A DNA stretch of 64,000 bases from Trichuris trichiura. Lineage: Eukaryota; Nematoda; Enoplea; Trichinellida; Trichuridae. Below the pieces are notes generated by a model. That model was not told the origin of the DNA, ran no database searches, and saw only the letters and a program-made list of their open reading frames with translations. The stretch is taken from positions 4,216,001 through 4,280,000 of the forward strand of contig JBAJFE010000026.1 of assembly GCA_037903355.1 (NCBI GenBank), given 5' to 3'. Both the position numbers and the translations under genes were made by a program. Within the stretch, counting starts at the first letter, position 1. Each line of letters opens with the position of its first letter. Below, piece by piece: positions 45,307 through 59,579 of this stretch.

Positions 45307-47769
45307 GAATTCTGGCTTTTACACGGAAGCTAATTTGCAGGATACAATCTGCTGCCTTTAGCATACGTTTTAGAGTGGGCGCTATTCGCATGTAAGTGAA
45401 CAAATTTATGGATACTAAATGAAGATGAATATCAAAACTGTCTGACGCAAAGGTCAACGAAAGAAATTTTTATTGAAAGTTCTGTATTTCGATGCGTGTC
45501 TTTGTAGATGCGATGAGGATGAAGTTTCAAAGCTCTGTATTATTAAAATGTAATAGAATTGCTCGCAGGGTGCTTCCATTTCTACGTTTTGTCCCTTTTG
45601 TTACACGTTCAATTTGTGATAAAGGGTATTGACTATTGTAGAAATGATCCAGGACGGTACTACCGTTAAGGGAATTTTTCTGACGACTACTTCTCTTTCA
45701 AGTGCATTAAACATGATTATTTACGTGTCATATTAAACTTAAATGGCCACAAGAAACAGGAAAACCGCCATAATAGGAGACGAAGCCATAGAACACGACA
45801 GGGTACTACCGAAAGTCTCTAAGTTACGGTGACCTCTGCTTACGGCGTTTCGTTACAATCGTATGAAATGGACACCTGTTCATTAGAAGCACTTGAATTT
45901 TGTACTTTTATTTTTTCTGATGCTAAGATGTACCATGCGCCATAAGATGGCCGCTTGAGACATTGGGCTAAGGAGGAGGGTCGAAACTCATTTAGTGAAT
46001 GACATATGCATGTCAATTATGAGAAATACAGAAGAAGTGACAACCATATTTAGGTTGCCTTCGCTTACTCACCACAGGGAACTGCATAATGTAATCATGA
46101 AAACTAAACAGTCAAGACCTGATATTTTCCTGAAGAAAATGAATGTTTAGTGGACCACTTTCTCACGGAGCTTTGTGACGATAGTGGGTTGTCAGATGTC
46201 TTGTAGAGGCAGTGGTCAGGTAAAGAAAAACCAACAGGAAAAGCGTTGGGGTTCATCGGCAGCGCAAACGGTCTGTGTTAGTGTTTGGCATGCAAGAGTA
46301 AAGTTTCTCTTCTGTCCTGCAAACATCCGAAGGGATGGAATAAAAGGATTGAATGGTTCAGGGGGTGAAATAGAGCGAAGGACCAGAAAAAGTTATAGGA
46401 GGTACACCAGAAGACAGTAGACAATAATAAATGCCATGATAGGAAATGGAAACAGCGTCTCGGCTTGAGCTTGAGAAGCATTGAGATAAACCATTATTAA
46501 ATGCAGACATGCGTCTTCAAGCAGCTACCTCCTTAGAATGGCGAAAATTGTTGTTGTGATGTGCCCATCAAATATGAAACAGTTAATTTTGATTCAGCAC
46601 ATTACAACCGTTTTAGTATCAGGTGGATGCGTTAATGGAAATCATATCCATTCTGGTTTACACGTTTAGTACGCTATTCAACAACAATACTTTAAATCTT
46701 CTTGATTACTTTGTTACGGTTTGCCTTAGAGTTTTTCCTATGTTGATACAAACATTTTGTGCAGGTTTAAAATGAGCTCCGTTAAAGCTGGAGTGGTCTA
46801 TATTATGTGAATCAACTAAATATCTCGGCTTACTATGACCTGGTCGAAACGAAATGCCACCGTTAAGATAGGAACCTTTGTGTTTGCACTCTACGTGATA
46901 CAATACGTTGTAGGAAGCGGTTTTTAAAACAGTTAACATGCGTTTAGAGACTGTTTTGCTGTATTAACATAAAGACTGAGTGGGCATGCACGTGCATGCA
47001 ACTTTTGCTGTTTAGGCTCTATAGTGTTGAAAACAATAGTTCCCTCGTTGTGAAAAGCAGCACTTTGAGCATTCAAAGCAACCGTCTGAAACGGTGAATT
47101 CAAGTTCGGTGAATAGACACCTTGAGATTTGGGAGCAACGTTTCAGTCATACAGCTATTAACGAAATTGGGAAATAAGCGCAACAGGACAACATTACAAG
47201 CTCATCACTCTTAGTCTGCAACTGTCGAGACTTGAAGAGTTCTCGAAAGGCTCAATAGCCCGCATGGTACAACTCTGGGATCTATGTCTACCCGATGGAT
47301 AAGTTTCAAAAGTACTGTAAAAGGATACTACATTCGCTGTTAGAATCCGTAAAAAGGGAACGTGTGAAAAACTGTTGAGGAAACCAGAAAAGAAGAGTTT
47401 TCTTTCTCGCATAGTTACTAGTTGTTAAAAAGTAGTGTTCTACGGATAACCAGAAATAAAAAGCATTGGATAAACCCAAGCCAAGCGACCACGTCTAGAG
47501 CTGGGCCAATCGTACGCGAGCGGGAAAAGGTGTTCCTATAAAGTGCGAGGAGATTAAGACGGTATACTTTACCATTAGCTGCTGCAGCCAGGTGAGATGG
47601 TCACCGCAGACATCTCCTCCCATTTTCTAGAAGTAGCGCAAACATTGCGGAAAAAGCAGCAAAATACACACCTTATCTGTGTAATGTTTTTTTCTTGCAA
47701 GACACTGCCTGAGCACTTGTCGCTTCAATGACAAAGAACATTATTCAGCAGCTTGCCTGGAAAAAGTTG
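45307..47769. other. Intergenic, nothing recognised
   Basis: Downstream of CTH. No family-like ORF, RNA gene or repeat pair seen; I do not see a convincing AATAAA close to the CTH stop. Confidence 0.5.
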
Positions 47770-47992
47770 CATAGATCAGCGTGCTGTCCAGACGCTACCT
47801 CGTCTATCCCTGCTTCGTTCCAAACAACCGTCCTCGGTCTGTCCGGACAACATTTTAAAAAGTTTGAGAAGGTTAAAAAATGGGTGTCTCAAAATTTCAA
47901 AGCCCTGACTCTTGTAGCATAACGTAACTTATTCGCTGCCAGAACGTTGGGAAAAGGTCACGAATGTAATGGAAGTTATTTTGAATAAACTT
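47770..47992 (+). pseudogene. Scrap of a mariner transposase C-terminus
   Basis: On the + strand: CCPDATSSIPASF at the place of the usual SPDLAPSDYHLF block, then GQHFKKFEKVKKWV, and after frame changes LPERWEKVTN and NGSYFE followed by a stop. These are the C-terminal landmarks of a mariner transposase. Only about the last 75 codons remain and no TIR was found. Confidence 0.65.
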
Positions 47993-48386
47993 TGCTCTTC
48001 CCGGTCCACTTTAAATGCATTTAATTTTGACAGAGACCTAAACGAATTTCGCCCACATCTAATATATGATTGGTCCTGCGATTATTTTGCAGTAATGATT
48101 GTTGGTCACCAGTTTTTACCGAATTCAACAAGGCAGCAACTGCAGTTTAAAGAGCAGAGGGCCTGCGTTAAGGAAAACAGCTACTTTACAGAACTATAAA
48201 GGCTGCTTATTCAGGCTGATGTGTAAACTTTAAACTGTAAGATAATTTAATTGCACCAACAATTCTTTATTGTCAAATCAAAGCGTCGCAGCAGTTGAGG
48301 ATTTCGTCAGTGCGTTTTTAATAAATGCAGACAGATGTATGGCTATTCATGTTTTACGCTCATTGCCTATTGATCTCTGAGAAAAT

Positions 48387-48659
48387 GTGAATAGCCACCA
48401 TACTGGAGTCATTATCAAAATGGCTATGGTAGATACGAAAGGTGTGACAGTTTTCTACCGAGTAATGCAAATCACCATTTTCTCAACTGCAATCGTTCTT
48501 ATAATATTTTTCCTCGCTTTATCGTGCTATTTCATCTATTCGTCCTTACCTTTTGTGGTACGTCGCGAATATACGCAGAAAAGAAGAGTGCGAGCAAAGG
48601 CTTCACCTGACATTGAAGCTGCGGGAAGTAATTTCAAAATTAGTGCATACCTGGTATAA
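48387..48659 (+). CDS. Hypothetical small membrane protein
   Basis: A 90-codon ORF with one clear hydrophobic segment (residues about 28-58, QITIFSTAIVLIIFFLALSCYFIYSSLPFVV) followed by basic VRREYTQKRRVRAK, a positive-inside pattern. AATAAA occurs 14 bases after the stop (48673-48678). It could be a single-exon gene or the last exon of a longer one. I do not recognise it and it may be chance. Confidence 0.35.
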   Translation: MNSHHTGVIIKMAMVDTKGVTVFYRVMQITIFSTAIVLIIFFLALSCYFIYSSLPFVVRREYTQKRRVRAKASPDIEAAGSNFKISAYLV

Positions 48660-48679
48660 AGAAAAGTTTCTGAATAAAG

Positions 48680-50509
48680 GTAAATAAATTTTCTTGGTTC
48701 TACTGAGCTTTCTGTTGTATGTGTTTGATTAATTACAAGAAAAAAATTGCTCCCGTAGTATAGTTATAACTGAAAAGTATATGTCAAGTCCGGCTGCCTA
48801 ACAAACTACTGTTTCTGTAACAAAGTAGCAATCTTACAATTTCTTTTCAGAACAAACATTTTAGTGAGAAAGTAAACCCCAACTGCTGATTTTAAGCTGA
48901 ACGACTTTACACTTCTGACGTCAGCTTTGCCAGAAGACCACAAACATTAATATTAACACCTTAATCATTACTCCCTATTTCTTTTCAAGGTTGCTTGTAA
49001 GAATTAGCGGTTAAACTGGCCACATGGGTGAGAGAAGCTAAGAATGTCTTGAGTTTTGTGGTAATCTAATGTTCTTATAAGGAATAAACTTCGTCTCAGG
49101 ATGAAGTTACGGTGTTTCTGCCGCTAATTTCAAATTAAGATAAAATAAAAGTTGCAAAGCAAAATCTGTCTGCACTTGGATCCATACTACTTTTACTTCC
49201 TGTTCGCAATTTCTGGTAAGACTATATTCAGATTACCCAAAAGCTTACAGTGGCATAACGTTTCCCTTCTGGGCAAAGCAGTCAGGGCGCTAATCTCTTC
49301 TGATCTTTGCAGCTGGTTGGAGATATAATTTCTCTGAAGATTATACCTGCAAGAACGGGACATATAAGCATAGCTTTTTGAGGGTTAAGTTTTGTTAGGA
49401 ATGCCGACAGCACAACAGGATTGACTGTTGTATGTATGCGAATTTTCCGTGTTGAGTAACTATGACAGTAAGTTCAGAAAAAATGAATGAATTCAGTGCG
49501 CCGCCAATTCTGAGAAATTAAGGGCGTGAGAACGCTGACAAAACGAGTTAATTCTGTAAGCAGCGCGTAATTCGTAACTGTTCCTAGGACAGTAATGGCA
49601 AAGCATTGTTCTTCTTTCGAATAAAGTTTCCAGTGCTCTAGCATTCATCAAAAACCGATTAACTCTCTCGCAGACAAGATGCATAATTCGGTTATTACTG
49701 ATGAAATAATAATTCAAAAGCATTTATTGACCCTTGTTGAATTGAAGCAGCTTTAAGACTGGCATGAGGAGCTGTACTGACCGTCATTATTCTGTGGAAA
49801 AGAAAAGCTGACTACGTGCTCACGAATGAATTCTGCGTAAGAAGACTTCGCAAGTGTGCGCTAACAAGGTTGCAGAAAAAGCGCCGTAAGCACCACGCGA
49901 TTATCGCCGTTGCCATTTATTCAAATATATAAACAACAGGAATGCAGCTGCAGAAAAATTGCGAATGCGAAAAGGATAAGGTATTCGGCAAATTGAGAAG
50001 ATATACGCCTTTGCGAACGAACCTATTAACCCACGCTGGGCGCACAAAAACTCTACTACAATGCAATATGAGTAAAGAGAAAACTAGCAAAAAACGAATG
50101 GGCTAAAATGTTCATATTCAGCCTTGAAGTCATTGGATCCTGCGCAACAGGGAAAGTCTCTTCCAGCTCAGCTTTCGAAAAGCACCAGATTGAAGAAAGT
50201 GCATTCCCCGCTCGACTGAACACTACAAGACAAGTTTGTATGCACAATACATACGGGACAAGTTGCACGTAAGGAAATCATCCATACGCATTAGACAAAA
50301 AAGAACAGCTGTGACCCCACATGTGATAAATGAACGAAGAGAAATACGCTAGCGTGGTAATCACAGCAGAGAGGAATGTGAGCGCTGAAAAGTTATTGCA
50401 TGGCCCACAATTGTTCCTATCTTGAAGATTTCCCTAAGCAGGTTATTGCTAGCGGTCATAATAATGCGGACTAACTAGCTAAAATACCAGTTTCTGCATA
50501 CAGACGATT
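48680..50509. other. Intergenic, nothing recognised
   Basis: Between the small membrane-protein ORF and the 3' end of TENT4. ORFs at 49493-49723 and 50056-50268 have no recognisable product. Confidence 0.5.
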
Positions 50510-54562
<4,053 letters not shown>

Positions 54563-56090
54563 CTGCAAACCGAAGTGATCATCCTCTCAAGTTAGATAAA
54601 ACTAGTTCTACCCACCATAACAAAATATTTTCTTAGAATTTACCTGTACTATTTTGGGCGTGCGGACATATCTCCGACGTAATCGTCCTCTTTAATGTTC
54701 CTGAATTCCACAGGAGGAATCACCTTTCAACAAATAAATGACCAGACGAAATGGCAAAGTCATCACTGATTTGTTGTGCAAAATTAAGCAACTTTAACTT
54801 CTTCGACAAGCTGAGATAGTATTCTTGAACTTTCTAAAACTGGAAACAGGCTCGTACAGCAACGGGGCACGACGACACGGAAGATAACGTGGTAGATCAG
54901 GTGCTGGAAAAACAGAAACTATTACACAAGCAGGCTAACAATCAATTCTAAGTTCCATTTTGGGCAAAAAATGTAAGCGTTGCGCACATTAGTTTACAAA
55001 TCAAGATGAGTATGATACCGCTCACAAGCTCATCGCTAATACGAACGCGGCTGTCAAAACACCACCAAAGATTGTCTGCCAAGACCTTGGAGTTCAACCA
55101 CAAAGCTACATAGACGGATCTTCGAAACGTAAATCCAAAAAGAGCGCAGAGTGCTTCTACACCCAAATGAAAAACCACATTCGCCCAAAGAGTACAGTAG
55201 ACCACTAGTTCAACTCCCGACAAACGCCCTTGTGAAAAAAGCTTCTGTAACCGTTGGACAACAACGTTTTATTTTCGTCATGTAGGCTAAACGTGCACAC
55301 ATACTAGCAGAACATTATACGCGTGGAAAACGTGCTCCGCAGAATAAGATAAAATGCAAAGACGGAAGCGCCAACAATCTCAACTATGCGCAAGTACGAC
55401 TTTTGTAATTGCAATATAACAAGTCATTGTTGTAAAAGTGGGAGAAATGATGTTGTTGTACGTCTACCGAGTCCTGTAAGCTAACTGATGATATCACGCG
55501 TGATGGAAATCACTGAAGAACTGTGGGCAATCTTCATTCCGAAGCTCCTGTGCGACTAAGAATTCGCATTGAATTGCGCAATATTTGAATGTGGAAAAAT
55601 TAGTGTTGACGGCTCTACATGCTGGTTATTTTAATATCAGGGCTTCCTATATGTTCAAAAGGGTAAATGACGGTCGAAGAATCATGAAATTCTTGATAAA
55701 ACTGGCTTCTGTAATTCAAACTGAACTGAAGTATCGTGTAGAGACCACGGTAGTTTTGAACGTTTTGCCGGTATTTTTCTTAGCAGTATAACTTCCGAAA
55801 GCTTTGTTGATTTGAAAAAATGCGAACGAACTATTTTTTAACAGATCAAATGAAAAAAACGAACTGCGTACAATTAAGATATTACTTACTCCTATCAGAC
55901 CAAAAGAGATGAATAATTCGAAAGATAATCAATGATTCATTTTAAAATGAAGCTGAAAAAATTATGACGAGCGCGCTGAATGTCTAAAGCTCTCGAATAA
56001 GGTTTCTTTTTCCACGGAGCGAACGAAAGAATTCGTAGCTTTGATTGATAACTGCTTTCGATACACCTTAGCAATGGTCACTATAATAAT
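54563..56090. other. Upstream of TENT4; possible 5' exons, not resolved
   Basis: On the - strand a GT donor at about 54651 in the right phase follows TSEICPHAQNSTG, and a stretch near 54905-54850 reads PDLPRYLPCRRAPLLYEPVSSF after a tttttccag acceptor. A 91-codon - strand ORF (54948-55223) is rich in hydrophobic residues. These may be 5' exons of TENT4 or of another gene. I cannot decide. Confidence 0.3.
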
Positions 56091-56099
56091 GGGGTTGTT

Positions 56100-56275
56100 T
56101 TCATAGTAGATCTTCAGATTCACGGGTTTGGCCTGTTGGGTGTATCTGTAAGTAAACTTCAAAATGCCCTACCAACGGATGGATGAGCAAATTGTTAGAG
56201 AAATTACAGAACAAATCGAATACCGTACGTTTCGGAACTGCTCGTGTTCCGTCGTCAGCAGTGTTGGGGAGTGTT
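56100..56275 (-). repeat. PLE-B terminal repeat, upstream tandem copy
   Basis: Read on -: ctgctgacgacggaacacgagcagttccgaaacgtacggta (56260-56220), then aatttgctcatcc, ttggtagggcat, ggccaaacccgtgaatctg and the ATGAAAACAACCCC start. A second copy in the same direction lies at 56403-56612, so the PLE-B copy 2 begins with two terminal repeats in tandem, the pseudo-LTR arrangement of PLEs. Confidence 0.8.
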
Positions 56276-56665
56276 GGGGTTGTTTTGTCACTTTTTTTTA
56301 ATCATGTTTCCGCCCAAGGAAAATGAAGACGGAACACTGTAAGCATAACCGACCTGCGGCTACAAAATAAGTCGCTATTTGGAAAACAAAACTGAACTCT
56401 TTCGAAAGACAGGATGTCTTTTAACAGGCTTGAATAGTTTCATAGTAGATCTTCAGATTCACGGGTTTGGCCTGTTGGATGTATCTGTAAATAAACTTCA
56501 AAGTGCCCTACCAACGGATGGATGAGCAAATTGTAAGAGAAAATACAGAACAATTTGTATACCGTACGTTTCGGAACTGCTCGTGTTCCGTCGTCAGCAG
56601 TGTTGGGGAGAAGGTGTTTATTCGGTAAGGGGTTTATATAGCGCATGGGTACAATGGGTGTTTGA

Positions 56666-57619
56666 TTAGTTGGGTAGGGCGCAGCATTGGAATTTATTAA
56701 TCGGCGCAGCCCATACTTCACTAACCTCCACGCCATTGTCGCGATTGATAGTGGAGTTGCTCTGGATGTACAGAGCCTCCTTAATACGCCTAAGATGTAA
56801 TAAGTTTTCGTGGCATATGATCTTCGGGTGCGGGTCGAGTGTGCACCGAGATGCGTGCTCAACGATCACTGAGGCACTTATCGCGTTCTCCATGGCTTTT
56901 CGAGGGTCCGTTGTCGGTGGACGCCCTCGGCCGGTGGCCTGTACCCTATTGAGTCTTCGTTCGGCGTTCTTGTATGTCAACACATTCTTCATGTGTTGGC
57001 CGAATCTCTTAAGTAAAGTGTTGCCCGTTTCTCCTATGTAGGAGGCGTTGCAACCACACTTTATTTGGTAAATGACACCGGGTCTGCTGTCAAAAGGAAC
57101 CTTGATCTTGTCATTTCTCACAATCGAACGAAGATTACATGAACTTTTAAATCTCACGTTGAAATTTAAGGAGCGCCCCAGTCTCCTGATTCGTTCACTT
57201 AAACCATTGTAGTAGGGGAGGAGCAGCACCGGGCGTTGTTGGTTATCAGGCGGGGACGGTGATGAAGGTTTATTTTGTTGGCACTGTTTAATAATGGAAT
57301 TGATGAATTTACTGGGGTATCCGTTACTGCATAGTGTGTTATAAATGTGTCTTAATTCTGTATTTAAATATTCGGGGTCACAAACCGTTAGGGCCCTGTC
57401 AACCATCCCTTTAACTATACCTCTTTTAACTGAAATAGGGTGATGAGAAGAAAAGTTTAGGTGCCGGTCCGAGTGGGTGGGTTTCCTATAAACTGTTGTT
57501 TTTAATTTATTCCCTTGTTTAATGACTAAAACATCTAGAAAAGGGAGTTTACAATTATTTTCCTTCTCAATGGTTTTTCGAAAGACAGGATGTCTTTTAA
57601 CAGGCTTGAACAGTTTCAT
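56666..57619 (-). CDS. RT-deleted PLE-B ORF: connection region plus GIY-YIG nuclease
   Basis: An open 317-codon frame. It begins MKLFKPVKRHPVFRK, the start of the PLE-B reading frame inside the terminal repeat, and is then fused in frame to the region just after RT motif C (KLPFLDVLVIKQG, YRKPTHSDRHLNFSSHHP). The GIY-YIG nuclease follows: GVIYQIKCGCNASYIGETGN, LLKRFGQHMKNV, VIVEHASRC. All RT catalytic motifs are missing. Whether the product is made is unknown. It might be a chance internal deletion, but the frame is clean over 950 bases, in contrast to the broken copy at 17-19 kb. Confidence 0.75.
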   Translation of the reverse strand: MKLFKPVKRHPVFRKTIEKENNCKLPFLDVLVIKQGNKLKTTVYRKPTHSDRHLNFSSHHPISVKRGIVKGMVDRALTVCDPEYLNTELRHIYNTLCSNGYPSKFINSIIKQCQQNKPSSPSPPDNQQRPVLLLPYYNGLSERIRRLGRSLNFNVRFKSSCNLRSIVRNDKIKVPFDSRPGVIYQIKCGCNASYIGETGNTLLKRFGQHMKNVLTYKNAERRLNRVQATGRGRPPTTDPRKAMENAISASVIVEHASRCTLDPHPKIICHENLLHLRRIKEALYIQSNSTINRDNGVEVSEVWAAPINKFQCCALPN

Positions 57620-58019
57620 AGTAGATCTTCAGATTCGCGGATTTGGCCTGTTGGCCTCCAACAGGCCAAACCCGTGAATCTGAAAATCTACTATGAACCT
57701 CAATGGTTAGCGTTATCTGGTTGAGGAAGAGACTATTCAGGTGTTCCAAGAGAGTTTCTTCACTGCCTGATTTTATGATGGCAAAGATGTCGTCCACATA
57801 TCTTTTGAAAAGGATAGGAGGGGCACAGTCTTGCAGAGTGCTGTACATCCAGAGCAACTCCACTATCAATCGCGACAATGGCGTGGAGGTTAGTGAAGTA
57901 TGGGCTGCGCCGATTAATAAATTCCAATGCTGCGCCGATTAATAAATTCCAATGCTGCGCCCTACCCAACTAATCAAACACCCATTGTTCTCATGTGCTA
58001 TATAAACCCCTTATCGAAT

Positions 58020-58075
58020 AAAAACATTCTCCCTCATACTGCTGACGACGGAACAAGAGCATTTCCGAAACGTAC
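58020..58075 (+). ncRNA. Hammerhead-like motif of PLE-B (representative copy)
   Basis: ctgctgacgacggaacaagagcatttccgaaacgtacg at 58039-58076: CTGACGA, stem cggaa/ttccg, AAAC. Copies at 10832, 13632, and on the - strand at 56260 and 56601 keep cggaac/gttccg perfectly paired while the loop varies. The GTAC hairpin after GAAA would make a very short stem III, as reported for PLE hammerheads. The extra C after CTGACGA is a departure from consensus. Confidence 0.4.
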
Positions 58076-58209
58076 GATATACAAATTGTTCTGTATTTTC
58101 TCTTACAATTTGCTCATCCATCCGTTGGTAGGGCATTTTGAAGTTTACTTACAGATACATCCAACAGGCCAAACCCGTGAATCTGAAGATTTACTATGAA
58201 ACTGAACTC

Positions 58210-59248
58210 TTTACCTTAAATGACTATAAGCTTTTCGAATGAGGGCTAGCAAATAAACAGCAGTTTAGGTTAATGGCCGGCTACTTTTCATGAACGATTG
58301 GATTACCACTCAAGTTCGTTTATCTTGCTTAGCCACCCAAGAGAAAGAACGATCTTAAGAAATCCATGTGTCGTAACTTAATGCTTCGGTGCTCTGTTCA
58401 AGAAGGCATGGTTTAAAGTCATAATAACATTTTCAAAACCTATGTTTATTTTCTTAAAAGCCTTATCATCCAAGCTGAGCAGTGAAGATGATGGTGACTA
58501 ACGCCTCGTCCAGTAATAATCAGTATTTCGGTCATTTTTATGTGTCTTTCCAACTGGCTATCTTCTTTATGCAGATGTACCCTGGTTTACGAAACTTTAA
58601 GCTTACAAGATTGGGTTTGTATTTATTTTCGCTTTGCGAGAAGGTTGCATGGACATTTATTTATTCTCGTTTACGAAGAAAGACTGCAACTACTTTTAAC
58701 GTTTATTTCGCGGCACTTTCTACCTTACCAATACAGCCGCTTGAATGATGCACTACGCCTACAGGTCTACTGTCTGAGGGAGTTACATTCACTATCAAAG
58801 CTGTCATGGTTCTGAGCCTTGTCTGCGTATAGCTGTGTTTTATCTTGATTTCCTTTGTGTACTCTTTAGCAACATGGTCCCTAAGGGAGCAAATTGTGTC
58901 AAGAAAGCTCGCAAAGTGTTTCCGACAGCTCGAAGTTGGGTGTACTTCACAGCTGCGACCTTGCGGAACGAAATACGGTTGAACCTCCAAAGTTGACCAC
59001 CTCTGTAATTGGGAAGTTGACCGCTTTAGCCGTGACGTGGTATATGGACGCAATGCTAGTTTGTTCTCTGTAAGTTGACCAGTCCGTTGGGTGGTTAACT
59101 TACCGGTCAGTCTGTCTAGGTCTACCATTTCTAGTATTTTCTTGAATGGGGATAAATCATGAAAGCTGCGGATTCTACTGTTGGTCTCCTAGAAAGGAAA
59201 ATCTGTTCTTGACTGGACTGACGGGTGTGAAAATCATGGATTGCCGCT
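58210..59248. other. Intergenic, nothing recognised
   Basis: Between PLE-B copy 2 and the next foldback. ORFs at 58482-58815 and 58703-59128 overlap on opposite strands and have no recognisable product. Confidence 0.5.
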
Positions 59249-59249
59249 A

Positions 59250-59519
59250 TAGTGTATGGTCTTCTACGGCTTTTCCCGTTTATCTGTTGTGCTTGTACCT
59301 GTAAATTAGACGAAACAGCTGCTCTACCAACGGATGGATGAGCCGTTATTAAGAAAAATTGTACAGATGTCAATGCACTCAACTGTTTAATATCAGAGCG
59401 TTCCGACAATTTTTCTTAATAACGGCTCATCCATCCGTTGGTAGAGCAGCTGTTTCGTCTAATTTACAGATACAAGCACAACAGATAAACGGGAAAAGCC
59501 GTAGAAGACCATACACTAT
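59250..59519. repeat. Foldback of a third PLE-like terminal repeat type
   Basis: Arms of about 112 bases (59250-59361 and 59407-59519) are near-perfect inverted copies with a 45-base spacer. Each arm holds gctcatccatccgttggtagagca, closely like the PLE-B terminal repeat, then a different sequence (tgtttcgtctaatttacagatacaagcacaac) and ends actATGAAATCCCATCCCGTTACGAAGCACCCAGTGTTC at 59517, which parallels the MKxxKPVKRHPVF start of PLE-B. It is a related but distinct family. Confidence 0.8.
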
Positions 59520-59579
59520 GAAATCCCATCCCGTTACGAAGCACCCAGTGTTCAAGGATTGCCGTTAAGTTGTTTTTCT

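Larger units (their letters stand above)
56403..58205. mobile_element. PLE-B copy 2: rearranged Penelope-like element with inverted ends
   Basis: From left to right: terminal repeat (-, 56403-56612); 3' part and GIY-YIG ORF (-, 56613-57592); start of a terminal repeat (-, 57593-57650) abutting a + fragment of it (57651-57697); an RT motif C fragment (-, FKRYVDDIFAI, 57720-57840); then the element's 3' end again but on + (57843-58070, with a 25 bp unit repeated at 57906-57955) and a terminal repeat on + (58071-58205). The two ends are inverted copies, 56590-56790 against 57843-58060. Confidence 0.85.

Noticed and set aside
58703..59128. 141-codon - strand ORF
   Set aside because: No recognisable motif, overlaps equally long ORFs on the other strand, and has no splice or poly(A) context.
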